Made by a program: the position numbers and the translations under genes
Origin: Phycisphaerae bacterium
GTDB taxonomy: Bacteria > Planctomycetota > Phycisphaerae > JAAYCJ01
Direction: 5' to 3'
Length of the DNA: 6,107 bases
Assembly (NCBI GenBank): GCA_015486815.1
Contig: WFQY01000293.1
Location: 1 to 6,107 of the forward strand
The notes under the pieces: model-generated
Seen by the model: only the letters and a program-made list of their open reading frames with translations
What the model was told of the DNA's origin: nothing
Databases searched by the model: none
Shown here: positions 1 to 6,107 of the stretch, piece by piece
Layout: every line of letters starts with the position of its first letter
How positions within the stretch are numbered: position 1 is the first letter of the stretch

Positions 1-56
1 GTAAAATGATTATCGAATTAGCGATGGAAAGAAGTAAAACATCCGTCGGACACTGA
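1..56 (+). CDS. ddl: C-terminal end of probable D-alanine--D-alanine ligase (partial)
   Basis: This is the 3' end of a gene that begins before the window. Bases 1-2 finish a split codon, the frame is then open from position 3 to the TGA at 54-56, and the last 17 residues read KMIIELAMERSKTSVGH. A tail of the form 'LIELAxER' is typical of the extreme C-terminus of D-Ala-D-Ala ligases, cytoplasmic ATP-grasp enzymes that make the D-alanyl-D-alanine dipeptide for peptidoglycan. The next gene on the same strand, 26 bases on, is FtsQ-like, and ddl-ftsQ is a classic order in the bacterial division and cell wall (dcw) cluster, which supports the call. So little protein is visible that the identification rests mostly on this short match and on gene order. 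Any other protein ending in a similar helix remains possible. Confidence 0.5.
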   Translation, partial: KMIIELAMERSKTSVGH

Positions 57-67
57 GCATAGACTTC

Positions 68-72
68 GGAGA
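68..72 (+). promoter_or_regulatory. Ribosome binding site of ftsQ-like gene
   Basis: GGAGA lies 10 bases before the ATG at 83. The frame is closed upstream by a TAA at 35-37 and has no ATG, GTG or TTG between that stop and position 83, so this Shine-Dalgarno sequence supports 83 as the start. Confidence 0.6.
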
Positions 73-82
73 AAAGATTGGT

Positions 83-1036
83 ATGGCTAAAAAGAAAAAG
101 AGTAAGGGAAAATCTCTTATTGATAATATATCGGAAAAGGTAATAAACAAACTTGGCGGAGCGGAAACACTTTTCGGGCTGCGAAAAGTACTATTAAATT
201 TACTCATTGTAATAATATTGTGTACAGGCGTTGTAATTAGCCTGCATCAATTGGAACGATATGTCCGACGCCTGCCTATATTTACATCTTCACAAGTAAC
301 GGTATCGCTCGAATCTCAGCCGCCTTGGATGTCCAGAGCGCTCGCCTCGGAGATTCTGACCAAAAGTTTTATGCCTATAAAAGGCAAATTGGCCGAGTTG
401 CACCGTCGAGGTCTCGATGATAAGCTACCTAAAATACTCGCATATCAGCTTGACAAAAATCCTTGGGTAAAAAAAGTAATATGGGTACGCAGAACATTCG
501 CAGGCTCGATAGTGATAAATTGCACATTTCGCGAGCCGTTAGCTAAGGTAAAGTCGGGCAGATGGTATTATCTTGTCGATTATCAGGGACATTTGCTTCC
601 CGGCCGATATGCCGACAAATCACTCGAAGGGTGCGGATTGATGGAGATTCGAGGCGTAGCGGGTGCGGTACCCGCTGCAGGCAAACTCTGGGCGAACAAA
701 GACCTTCTCTCAGCGATTAAATTGGTCAAACTGCTCAAGACAATGCCTTTCAGAAAACAAATTCGAGCTGTCGATGTAACAAATTACGCTGGCAGAATCG
801 ACCCGTCCTCTCCTTGGATTGTTTTGGTTACCGACAGAGATACGATTATCCGTTGGGGACGTCCACCAGGTCAGGAAAACGGTCTGGAAATATCCGCTGA
901 CCAAAAATTGGCACTACTTGCGGGAATTTATAAAAGGCACGGATATGTGGATTTCGGGCGTTCTTTCGTCGATATCAGACGCTCCGCTACCGAAGTCGAT
1001 GTCTCCATCGCCTCTGCGGATTTAACCTCGCAATAA
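83..1036 (+). CDS. ftsQ: FtsQ/DivIB-like cell division protein
   Basis: 317 aa, probably a bitopic inner-membrane division protein. In known systems FtsQ binds FtsB and FtsL and helps recruit the septal peptidoglycan machinery. Visible order: a lysine-rich cytoplasmic tail (residues 2-10, AKKKKSKGK), one hydrophobic membrane segment at about 36-54, then an extracytoplasmic region. Residues 120-155 fit the end of a POTRA domain and its junction to the FtsQ domain: 'NPWVKKVIWVRRTFAGSIVI' followed by the REP(L/V)A-type strand (150-154). 'YYLVDYQGHLLP' (162-173) matches the FtsQ motif YLVDxxGxxLP. The end, 'FVDIRRSATEVDVSI', resembles the closing FtsQ strands. The segment between the membrane helix and residue 120 is longer than in typical FtsQ. 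There is no catalytic site, as expected. It sits 26 bases after the probable ddl, so likely co-transcribed. No ftsA or ftsZ follows: the next gene is convergent. The family call is good although overall similarity is low. Confidence 0.75.
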   Translation: MAKKKKSKGKSLIDNISEKVINKLGGAETLFGLRKVLLNLLIVIILCTGVVISLHQLERYVRRLPIFTSSQVTVSLESQPPWMSRALASEILTKSFMPIKGKLAELHRRGLDDKLPKILAYQLDKNPWVKKVIWVRRTFAGSIVINCTFREPLAKVKSGRWYYLVDYQGHLLPGRYADKSLEGCGLMEIRGVAGAVPAAGKLWANKDLLSAIKLVKLLKTMPFRKQIRAVDVTNYAGRIDPSSPWIVLVTDRDTIIRWGRPPGQENGLEISADQKLALLAGIYKRHGYVDFGRSFVDIRRSATEVDVSIASADLTSQ

Positions 1037-1083
1037 AACTTTCGCAACACGACTCGACAATATAAGTGGATATAAATTCACAG
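1037..1083. other. Convergent intergenic gap without a clear terminator
   Basis: These 47 bases separate the ftsQ-like stop from the stop of the PAS-LuxR gene on the other strand. I looked for a GC-rich hairpin with a T-run on either strand and found only a 4-bp AT stem (TATA...TATA around 1061-1074). Termination here may be Rho-dependent or the signals may lie inside the genes. Confidence 0.5.
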
Positions 1084-1653
1084 TCAGCACAAGCCAAATA
1101 CCCGCTTAGCAAGCTCAATTGCGTTATCCACTCCGAGCTTACGCATAATATGCGCACGATGATCTTCAATCGTCCTGACCGAACGCTTTAATTCATCCGC
1201 TATTTCCTTATTGCTCTTACCATCCATAACAAGCCTAAGTACCTTGCGCTCCGTAGGGCTTAATAGTTTTTGCGGTGTAATATCGAATATCGCACCCTCG
1301 ATATATCCCTCCTGCGTATATATTCGGGCAAATATACTCACCCACAAAACCGAACCGTCGCGCCTGTGAGTCTTTATCTCAAAACCATTCACCTCACCCC
1401 TTTCTTTTAGCAATGCGACAAACTCTTTCCGCCGATTCGGATCCGCATAATCTTTAGACGTATAACCCCTTTCCTTCAGAAACTCTTCTTTACTATCATA
1501 GCCAAACAACCTAACGGTCATATAATTGCATTCGAGAACCTTACCGTCTTTTATTCGCGTTCGATAGAGTGCTACACGAACGTTGTTATACAGGTCTTCA
1601 TACTTTTGCTCTGCAAGTTTTAGTTTCTCTTTAAGCTTGTCCAGTTCTTTCAT
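1084..1653 (-). CDS. PAS domain-LuxR-type HTH transcriptional regulator
   Basis: 189 aa, cytoplasmic, probably a one-component sensor-regulator. Residues 1-20 form a charged amphipathic helix (possible short coiled coil) of the kind that often precedes PAS domains. Residues 17-128 are a PAS fold: 'ECNYMTVRLFGYDSKEEFL' (41-59) is the usual PAS core, 'EIKTHRRDGSVLWVSIFARI' (92-111) the central strands, and 'GYIEGAIFDITPQK' (116-129) the last strand and exit. A GerE/LuxR helix-turn-helix follows with almost no linker (131-187): 'LSPTERKVLRLVMDGKSNKE' and the recognition region 'RTIEDHRAHIMRKLGV' (160-175). There is no receiver domain with a phosphorylatable Asp, no kinase and no membrane segment, so the PAS domain itself presumably senses a ligand or redox signal. 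The start is fixed by an in-frame TAA at 1660-1662 just upstream. It lies 27 bases after GH38-A on the same strand, so it is probably co-transcribed with the hydrolases and may regulate them. Its targets and ligand cannot be read from sequence. Confidence 0.85.
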   Translation of the reverse strand: MKELDKLKEKLKLAEQKYEDLYNNVRVALYRTRIKDGKVLECNYMTVRLFGYDSKEEFLKERGYTSKDYADPNRRKEFVALLKERGEVNGFEIKTHRRDGSVLWVSIFARIYTQEGYIEGAIFDITPQKLLSPTERKVLRLVMDGKSNKEIADELKRSVRTIEDHRAHIMRKLGVDNAIELAKRVFGLC

Positions 1654-1662
1654 AACACATTA

Positions 1663-1669
1663 CACCCCC
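1663..1669 (-). promoter_or_regulatory. Ribosome binding site of PAS-LuxR gene
   Basis: On the minus strand GGGGGTG, one base off GGAGGTG, lies 9 bases before the ATG at 1653. It sits inside the 27-base gap after GH38-A, so the regulator has its own translation signal within the presumed operon. Confidence 0.55.
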
Positions 1670-1680
1670 ATATAGCGTTC

Positions 1681-3837
1681 CTATACCTTGCGCCCCCTGT
1701 AAGGCGGGTCCCAATGAATTGCAGGCTCTTGTAGCTGATATGCTATCGTACGCAATCTATCAGGCGAAAACGAATCGCCAATGCCTATCAAAATCCTGAA
1801 CTCATGCTCACCGATATCAATAAAATCGTAGGTGTACTTTTCCGTATCGACTTCCGACGGATGATGATGCGCATAAACAGGACTCCTCAGTAGCGTAAAT
1901 CGGGCATTTTCCGCTTGTGCGTCAAATCCGAAAATATCAGGCGAAATCAATGCTATCTCACCGCCATTCGTTTTTAATATCGTCCAGTCAGCGAAGGGAT
2001 ATTCCTTACCGTCTAGCGCTCGCTGCTGCCTTCCGCCAGCTATGCCATCAATTCGCGAATCAATTTTATTATCCGGTATCAATTCCATCTTCAAAACCGA
2101 CCTCGGCTGATTCCATATAACCTTAATCCTCAGCTCCGCCCAATGCTCCTGATGATATAAATTCGCCTTTACTATTATCTGCGACTTGTCAAATTCCCCA
2201 CACCAGCTCATCATCGCACGAAGCGGACCCGACTCTTCCATAAGTACCCGCGAACTTTCAAACCGACCTAACGGTTTTTCGCCAAGCCTCAATGCGTTAT
2301 GCGACCACGTATCAGTCAGGTCTTCATATATACTCCATTTCAAAGAAATCGGCTTTCCGCCCTTATCATCTGCAATCGCAATTTTATTCGGTTTAGCTTC
2401 TATTTGCAAATATTTATTTACAAGGAACTTTTCGCCCGTTTTGATATCCGTTTTTATCTCTTCGTTCGAACCCGATTGGACGGAAAACACCTTAACTTCG
2501 TTAGCTTCGAGAGTTATAGGCAGTAGAATTCTCGCAAACGAATTTGCGATACTTTCGGAGCGAATTCTCTGAATTGGAATTTGTTCTAACGTCTTGTTAT
2601 CTATAACCTTAAACTCCTTGTCAGCAAGCGAAAACAACTCGTGTTCAAGCCAGCCTGTGTATTTTTCGCGATGCGTATTGGCAACAGCAAAATATGCAAG
2701 ATGTATGTCGTTTATTTCCAAATTGTTAAGAGTTTTAGAGTATTTTCTTATGGTTTCGGTAATTACATTATCAGCGTTGGCGTATGCCCTGCCCAATTGT
2801 GCGTAAATATCCGGATATGCGGATTTTAGGCACGTTCCACCGTGTGTATCGTGAAACTGATTGAACAGGACATCTTCCCACGATTTTTCGAGAATTTCCG
2901 ATGTATCAGCAGCAGAGTATTGACTCAAAAATTCCGATAAGTCTTGAGCCTGCACAAGTTTATGTTCTGCTGACTTTATTGCCTTTTTCAGAGGATGCAA
3001 AACGGAATAGCAGCCGACAGCGTGATGCTGAAGCTCTCCTTTGACAGTTGGTAAATTGTCGGTCTTGTCAGCTATCGCATCGAAATATTTTTGAGGATGA
3101 GAAAAAATTAGCTCAAATCCGTCGTATTTTTTCTTATTATGGCGAATAAACTCTATCTGCTCACGCGTCGGCCCCCCGCCATGGTCGCCGACGCCGAAGA
3201 AACACATAATATGGCCGAGCGAGCAATCGGAAGAATTAATCGTATTTTTTATATGCTCATCCAACTGTTCAGCGTTGCAGCAGTATGGACTCGGAATGCG
3301 ATATGTAAGGAGTTTGTCTTCGGAATCGGACGCCTGCCACCAGAAAATCTGCGAGTCGCTCGGATAATCTTTTTCGTGTGCACCGGGCCGCATATAAATA
3401 TAGTATTTGTATCCTTCGCGTGCGAGAATTCTCGACAATGAGCCTGCGTGTCCGAAACTATCAACGTTATAGCCGATGGTAACCTCTCTGCCGAACTTTT
3501 CAGCGAAGTATTTCTTGCCGGCTTCGATGTGTTTTTTAAATCCGAATTCGGTTGGCAAATTACAATCGGGCTGAACATACCAGCCACCTACTATCTGCCA
3601 TTGGCCTGCGGAAATCAATTTTGCCATTTCATCGAATAGCTCGGGATTGAGTTTTTCAACTATCTGATGAAACCATACATCCGAGCGTGTAAAGAACACC
3701 TCGGGATATTCCTTGAGTATCTTTACGGTAGTATAAGCGGTAGCTAACGCTTCATCGACTCCTGCCTGCCACGACCATAGCCAAACGGGGTCGAGATGAG
3801 CGTTTGCAATCATATGAATCTTTACTGTCTGTGCCAT
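1681..3837 (-). CDS. GH38-family alpha-mannosidase (GH38-A, complete)
   Basis: 718 aa. GH38 enzymes are zinc-dependent retaining hydrolases that remove alpha-linked mannose from glycans or mannosides; the exact substrate here is unknown. The catalytic domain begins at once: 'HMIANAHLDPVWLWSW' (8-23) holds the zinc ligands His14 and Asp16 (HxD). 'GYNVDSFGHAGSLSRIL' (122-138) holds the presumed nucleophile and zinc ligand Asp126. The glycine-rich loop GDHGGGPT is at 217-224, and His329 in 'FNQFHDTHGGT' is the fourth zinc ligand. A helical middle domain spans about 267-355, starting with GELQHHAVGCYS, followed by beta domains with 'LLRSPVYAHHHP' near the end. There is no signal peptide, so it is probably cytoplasmic. 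Only one start is possible: an in-frame TGA lies at 3856-3858, six codons before the ATG. It ends at 'HWDPPYRGRKV', about where the last beta-domain of many GH38 proteins, including its neighbour, would begin. It follows GH38-B by 63 bases and precedes the regulator by 27. All four zinc-site residues are present, so activity is likely. Confidence 0.88.
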   Translation of the reverse strand: MAQTVKIHMIANAHLDPVWLWSWQAGVDEALATAYTTVKILKEYPEVFFTRSDVWFHQIVEKLNPELFDEMAKLISAGQWQIVGGWYVQPDCNLPTEFGFKKHIEAGKKYFAEKFGREVTIGYNVDSFGHAGSLSRILAREGYKYYIYMRPGAHEKDYPSDSQIFWWQASDSEDKLLTYRIPSPYCCNAEQLDEHIKNTINSSDCSLGHIMCFFGVGDHGGGPTREQIEFIRHNKKKYDGFELIFSHPQKYFDAIADKTDNLPTVKGELQHHAVGCYSVLHPLKKAIKSAEHKLVQAQDLSEFLSQYSAADTSEILEKSWEDVLFNQFHDTHGGTCLKSAYPDIYAQLGRAYANADNVITETIRKYSKTLNNLEINDIHLAYFAVANTHREKYTGWLEHELFSLADKEFKVIDNKTLEQIPIQRIRSESIANSFARILLPITLEANEVKVFSVQSGSNEEIKTDIKTGEKFLVNKYLQIEAKPNKIAIADDKGGKPISLKWSIYEDLTDTWSHNALRLGEKPLGRFESSRVLMEESGPLRAMMSWCGEFDKSQIIVKANLYHQEHWAELRIKVIWNQPRSVLKMELIPDNKIDSRIDGIAGGRQQRALDGKEYPFADWTILKTNGGEIALISPDIFGFDAQAENARFTLLRSPVYAHHHPSEVDTEKYTYDFIDIGEHEFRILIGIGDSFSPDRLRTIAYQLQEPAIHWDPPYRGRKV

Positions 3838-3844
3838 CTTTTTG

Positions 3845-3848
3845 CTCC
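3845..3848 (-). promoter_or_regulatory. Ribosome binding site of GH38-A
   Basis: GGAG on the minus strand, 7 bases before the ATG at 3837. It agrees with the only available in-frame start. The rest of the 63-base gap to GH38-B is AT-rich; I see no convincing terminator or promoter in it. Confidence 0.65.
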
Positions 3849-3900
3849 ATATATTTCAAATCAAAATGTCGGACTATTTTAATGCTATCTGTTCGTCTGT

Positions 3901-6107
3901 TCAATCAGTTTCGGTACCGGTTGTAATTTCACTATGCCAGCTATCATCGTCTTGACGGGTAAGTTTTAAGGATAAGATAGCAAACGGAGCGAGCTTGAAA
4001 TCGATTTGATGGTCAAGCCAATGGATTTTCCCCGATGTTGCAATCCCTGCCGTCTCAAGCAGCCGGACAATAAAACCCCTCTCGTCCTGAGCTTTTTTGA
4101 CAGCTGTAATTATTACGTTGTTCGGACTAACGTCGAAAAAATTGCCCGTCGGGCTAAATCGACCTTTATGTGCGGTATCGGTGATTATCGAGACCGGCTC
4201 GGATTCATCAAGCGTATATGAAAGTTCCGTAAGCTCGGACGGATGGATTGTTTGATAAACGGGCATAACACCAATTACGAAATGATGTCGTCCGAACCCT
4301 ACATGCTCGTGCCGCGGGCCCGGGGGATATTTCTGTCCGTTGAGCTCCTCGTGGCAATAAATCGGACTCCTCACGAGAGAGACTCTGACAGTATTATTGA
4401 CGAAATCAGCTGAGTGCATTCCCGAACAAAAGAGGATTGCAAGGGCATTCAACTTTTTTTCTTCGTCGGTCGATTCGTTTCGCGGCTCAGCCAAAAGCCA
4501 ATTGTGGAAGAGAAACTCCCTGTTGTTTTCTTCGCGTTTGATTTTACCGAACGCGATACCTGCGGTAAGTTCGGAGCTTTCGAAAGGTAATGGTATTGTA
4601 AGTTTAGCAAGTTCCCAGCCTTGATGCCAATCGAGCCAGCTATGTATTTCTATAATATCGCTTTCGTCGAAAAATCTTATCTCCTGTCGCAGTGTCGAGT
4701 TTTTCCATTTGCCTATCCGCTGAATCGACCAACGCATCGGGCCTGACTCGATAAACATCGGTTTGTCAAATTCGAAATTCCCGATAATCTTATCATAGCC
4801 AAACTCGTAAAATGAAAAAGTATCCGTTTTGTCTTCGAGTATTTGAATATCGGGATCGAAAGGTAAAGCGGTTTTCGTTTCACGGTGTAAGACGGATGTG
4901 ATGTTATCGCTATCAAAGGTTACTTCGTATCTGCCAGCTTCGAGTTTTCTGCTTACGGGCGTCGGTGTTAGTGTAAATGCCTTCGTATAGCCCGGTCCGA
5001 TTTTACTCAAATCGGGTTTCGGACCTACTACACGCAGAAATTTATATCCGTTAGGTGGGATTTGTGTTTTTATGATTAGCCTCGTATGTCCTGGGGCAGC
5101 AGGCTCGGATTGCGTCTGCTGATGCGAGACGGGATTGTCATTTTCGTCGAGTAGCTGATAATTTTCCCAATCCTGCCAGATTAGCCAAGGCTCATATTCG
5201 AAATATAAAGGCTTATCAATATTCGTATTATTGAACGCAGTGAATCTGACGTAAGCGTCGGCTGATGTGTCGATTTCGTTGGCTATCCGTCTGAGTGCGA
5301 AAACCTTAATCCGCTCGGCATTAGCGGATACGCCCGAGAGAAGTCGTTGCGCATATTCTATGCCGGGTCTGACAGATGTTGATGGTAGCAGGTCGTGAAA
5401 TTCACAAAATAGCAGGTCTTCCCATATTCGGTCGAACTCCGAAATATCATATTCAGCGATGCCAAGTGCGTCAGCTATCGCAGAAAAGCGTTCCGCAAGA
5501 AGAAGCTGTCTTTGTGCGCGGTCGTGCAGATTTTTGTATTGATAGTTCAGCGAATACGTGCCTATGACGAACGGTTCGAGTCCGCCACGGTAGAGAGGAA
5601 TCGACGTATTGTTTTCCGTATCTTCAAAAAATCGCAAAGGCGAGCTGAATACGAGTTCATACGCATCATTCTGCTTTGCATATTCCAATATTCGCTCGAT
5701 CTGCTCTTCGGTAGGTCCGCCACCGTGATTGCCCAAGCCGAAGAAACACATCATTTGGTCGAGCCAATCGGGGCATAGTTTGGCGATCTGTTCTATTCGT
5801 TCGACTTCATCAGCGTAAGTAGAATATCCTATCGGTATTTTGTATGAAAGTATTGTCGAGCCATCGTCCGCCTGCCACCGGAAAAGCGGAGCGGGAAGTT
5901 TCAACTGCCTATCCGTTGGCCGACTGAAGACGTAATATTTAAAACCACAGTGCTTTAGGATTTTCGGAAACGTTGCTGGCGGAGACGAATTGTCAGGCAT
6001 CCAAGCGATACTATTGGCGATATTCATCTCTGTACCGAAAAGCTGACGAAATATTTGCTGACCTATAAGTGCTTGACGGATAAAACTTTCGCCCGATGGT
6101 ACCCCAC
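3901..6107 (-). CDS. GH38-family alpha-mannosidase-like protein (GH38-B, N-terminus outside the window)
   Basis: 734 residues are visible. The frame stays open to the right edge, and the residues before the first internal Met (6027) read 'PSGESFIRQALIGQQIF', typical GH38 sequence, so that Met is not the start. Aligning on the nucleophile suggests about 85-90 residues are missing, including the HxD zinc pair. Visible: presumed nucleophile Asp (codon 5992-5994) in 'IAWMPDNSSPPATFPKIL'; the loop GNHGGGPT with Asn (5728-5730) where GH38-A has Asp; zinc-ligand His (5395-5397) in 'EFHDLLPSTS', close to the usual HDxLPGTS; a helical middle domain opening with 'RGGLEPFVIGTYS'; beta domains with 'VSLVRSPIYCHEE'; and a full C-terminal beta-domain over the last 90 or so residues ('FFDVSPNNVIITAVKKA', 'GFIVRLLETAG'). 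It probably cleaves alpha-mannosides, but the altered active-site surroundings make activity and substrate less certain than for GH38-A. Localisation is unknown because the N-terminus is not visible. It is first of the three minus-strand genes seen and probably shares their transcript. Confidence 0.85.
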   Translation of the reverse strand, partial: GVPSGESFIRQALIGQQIFRQLFGTEMNIANSIAWMPDNSSPPATFPKILKHCGFKYYVFSRPTDRQLKLPAPLFRWQADDGSTILSYKIPIGYSTYADEVERIEQIAKLCPDWLDQMMCFFGLGNHGGGPTEEQIERILEYAKQNDAYELVFSSPLRFFEDTENNTSIPLYRGGLEPFVIGTYSLNYQYKNLHDRAQRQLLLAERFSAIADALGIAEYDISEFDRIWEDLLFCEFHDLLPSTSVRPGIEYAQRLLSGVSANAERIKVFALRRIANEIDTSADAYVRFTAFNNTNIDKPLYFEYEPWLIWQDWENYQLLDENDNPVSHQQTQSEPAAPGHTRLIIKTQIPPNGYKFLRVVGPKPDLSKIGPGYTKAFTLTPTPVSRKLEAGRYEVTFDSDNITSVLHRETKTALPFDPDIQILEDKTDTFSFYEFGYDKIIGNFEFDKPMFIESGPMRWSIQRIGKWKNSTLRQEIRFFDESDIIEIHSWLDWHQGWELAKLTIPLPFESSELTAGIAFGKIKREENNREFLFHNWLLAEPRNESTDEEKKLNALAILFCSGMHSADFVNNTVRVSLVRSPIYCHEELNGQKYPPGPRHEHVGFGRHHFVIGVMPVYQTIHPSELTELSYTLDESEPVSIITDTAHKGRFSPTGNFFDVSPNNVIITAVKKAQDERGFIVRLLETAGIATSGKIHWLDHQIDFKLAPFAILSLKLTRQDDDSWHSEITTGTETD

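Noticed and set aside
10..207. 65-codon minus-strand frame over the ftsQ start
   Set aside because: It is antisense to the ftsQ-like N-terminus and Phe/Ser-rich because it mirrors lysine codons. No homology is evident.
2186..2572. 128-codon plus-strand open frame opposite GH38-A
   Set aside because: It lies antisense to conserved beta-domain coding sequence, has a low-complexity Ser/Ile-rich translation and no clear ribosome binding site.
3249..3587. 112-codon minus-strand open frame inside GH38-A
   Set aside because: It overlaps conserved GH38 catalytic sequence in another frame and its translation resembles no domain I know, so it is a shadow frame.
3838..3900. Possible terminator hairpin (AAAAT...ATTTT) or promoter between the two GH38 genes
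   Set aside because: The stem is five A/T pairs around an 8-base loop with no GC pairs, which is too weak. No convincing -35/-10 pair is present.
4312..4327. GC-rich run with overlapping palindromes (ccgcgggcccggggg)
   Set aside because: It encodes the in-frame GH38-B stretch PPGPRHEH; proline, glycine and arginine codons explain the composition. There is no T-run or repeat structure.
5998..6027. Start of GH38-B at the Met encoded at 6027
   Set aside because: The frame is open to the window edge and the upstream residues (PSGESFIRQ...) are GH38-like, so the true start lies outside the window.

Overview
The window looks like a chromosomal segment from a free-living bacterium of the Planctomycetota/PVC group. 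A Phycisphaerae-type, polysaccharide-degrading lineage is my best guess. This rests on a ddl-ftsQ remnant of a cell-wall/division cluster, a divergent FtsQ, a short PAS-LuxR regulator, and two glycoside hydrolase family 38 (GH38) proteins. The taxonomic call is inference from gene style; there is no rRNA or other marker gene in the window.

Layout: positions 1-56 (+) hold the last codons of what is probably D-alanine--D-alanine ligase (ddl). After 26 bases comes an FtsQ/DivIB-like membrane protein (83-1036, +). A 47-base convergent gap separates it from everything else, which is on the minus strand. Reading in the direction of transcription, the minus-strand set starts beyond the right edge. 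It comprises GH38 protein B (6107 to 3901, N-terminus outside the window), a 63-base gap, GH38 protein A (3837 to 1681, complete, 718 aa), a 27-base gap, and a 189-aa PAS-LuxR transcription factor (1653 to 1084).

The minus-strand genes are close enough to be one operon: two diverged alpha-mannosidase-family enzymes plus a one-component regulator. The simplest reading is a small locus for trimming mannose-containing oligosaccharides, with its own sensor-regulator. GH38-A has no signal peptide, so it should act on material already brought inside the cell. The two GH38 proteins are not recent duplicates: they differ in the nucleophile motif, in the glycine-rich active-site loop (GDHGGGPT in A, GNHGGGPT in B) and at the C-terminus, where A lacks a beta-domain of about 90-100 residues that B has.

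No RNA genes, mobile elements, CRISPR arrays or long repeats were seen, and there is no gene-free stretch over 300 bases. Coding density is very high. I see no strong case for a wholly new system. The points most worth a second look are the regulator-enzyme linkage, the active-site differences between the paralogues, and the isolated ftsQ.
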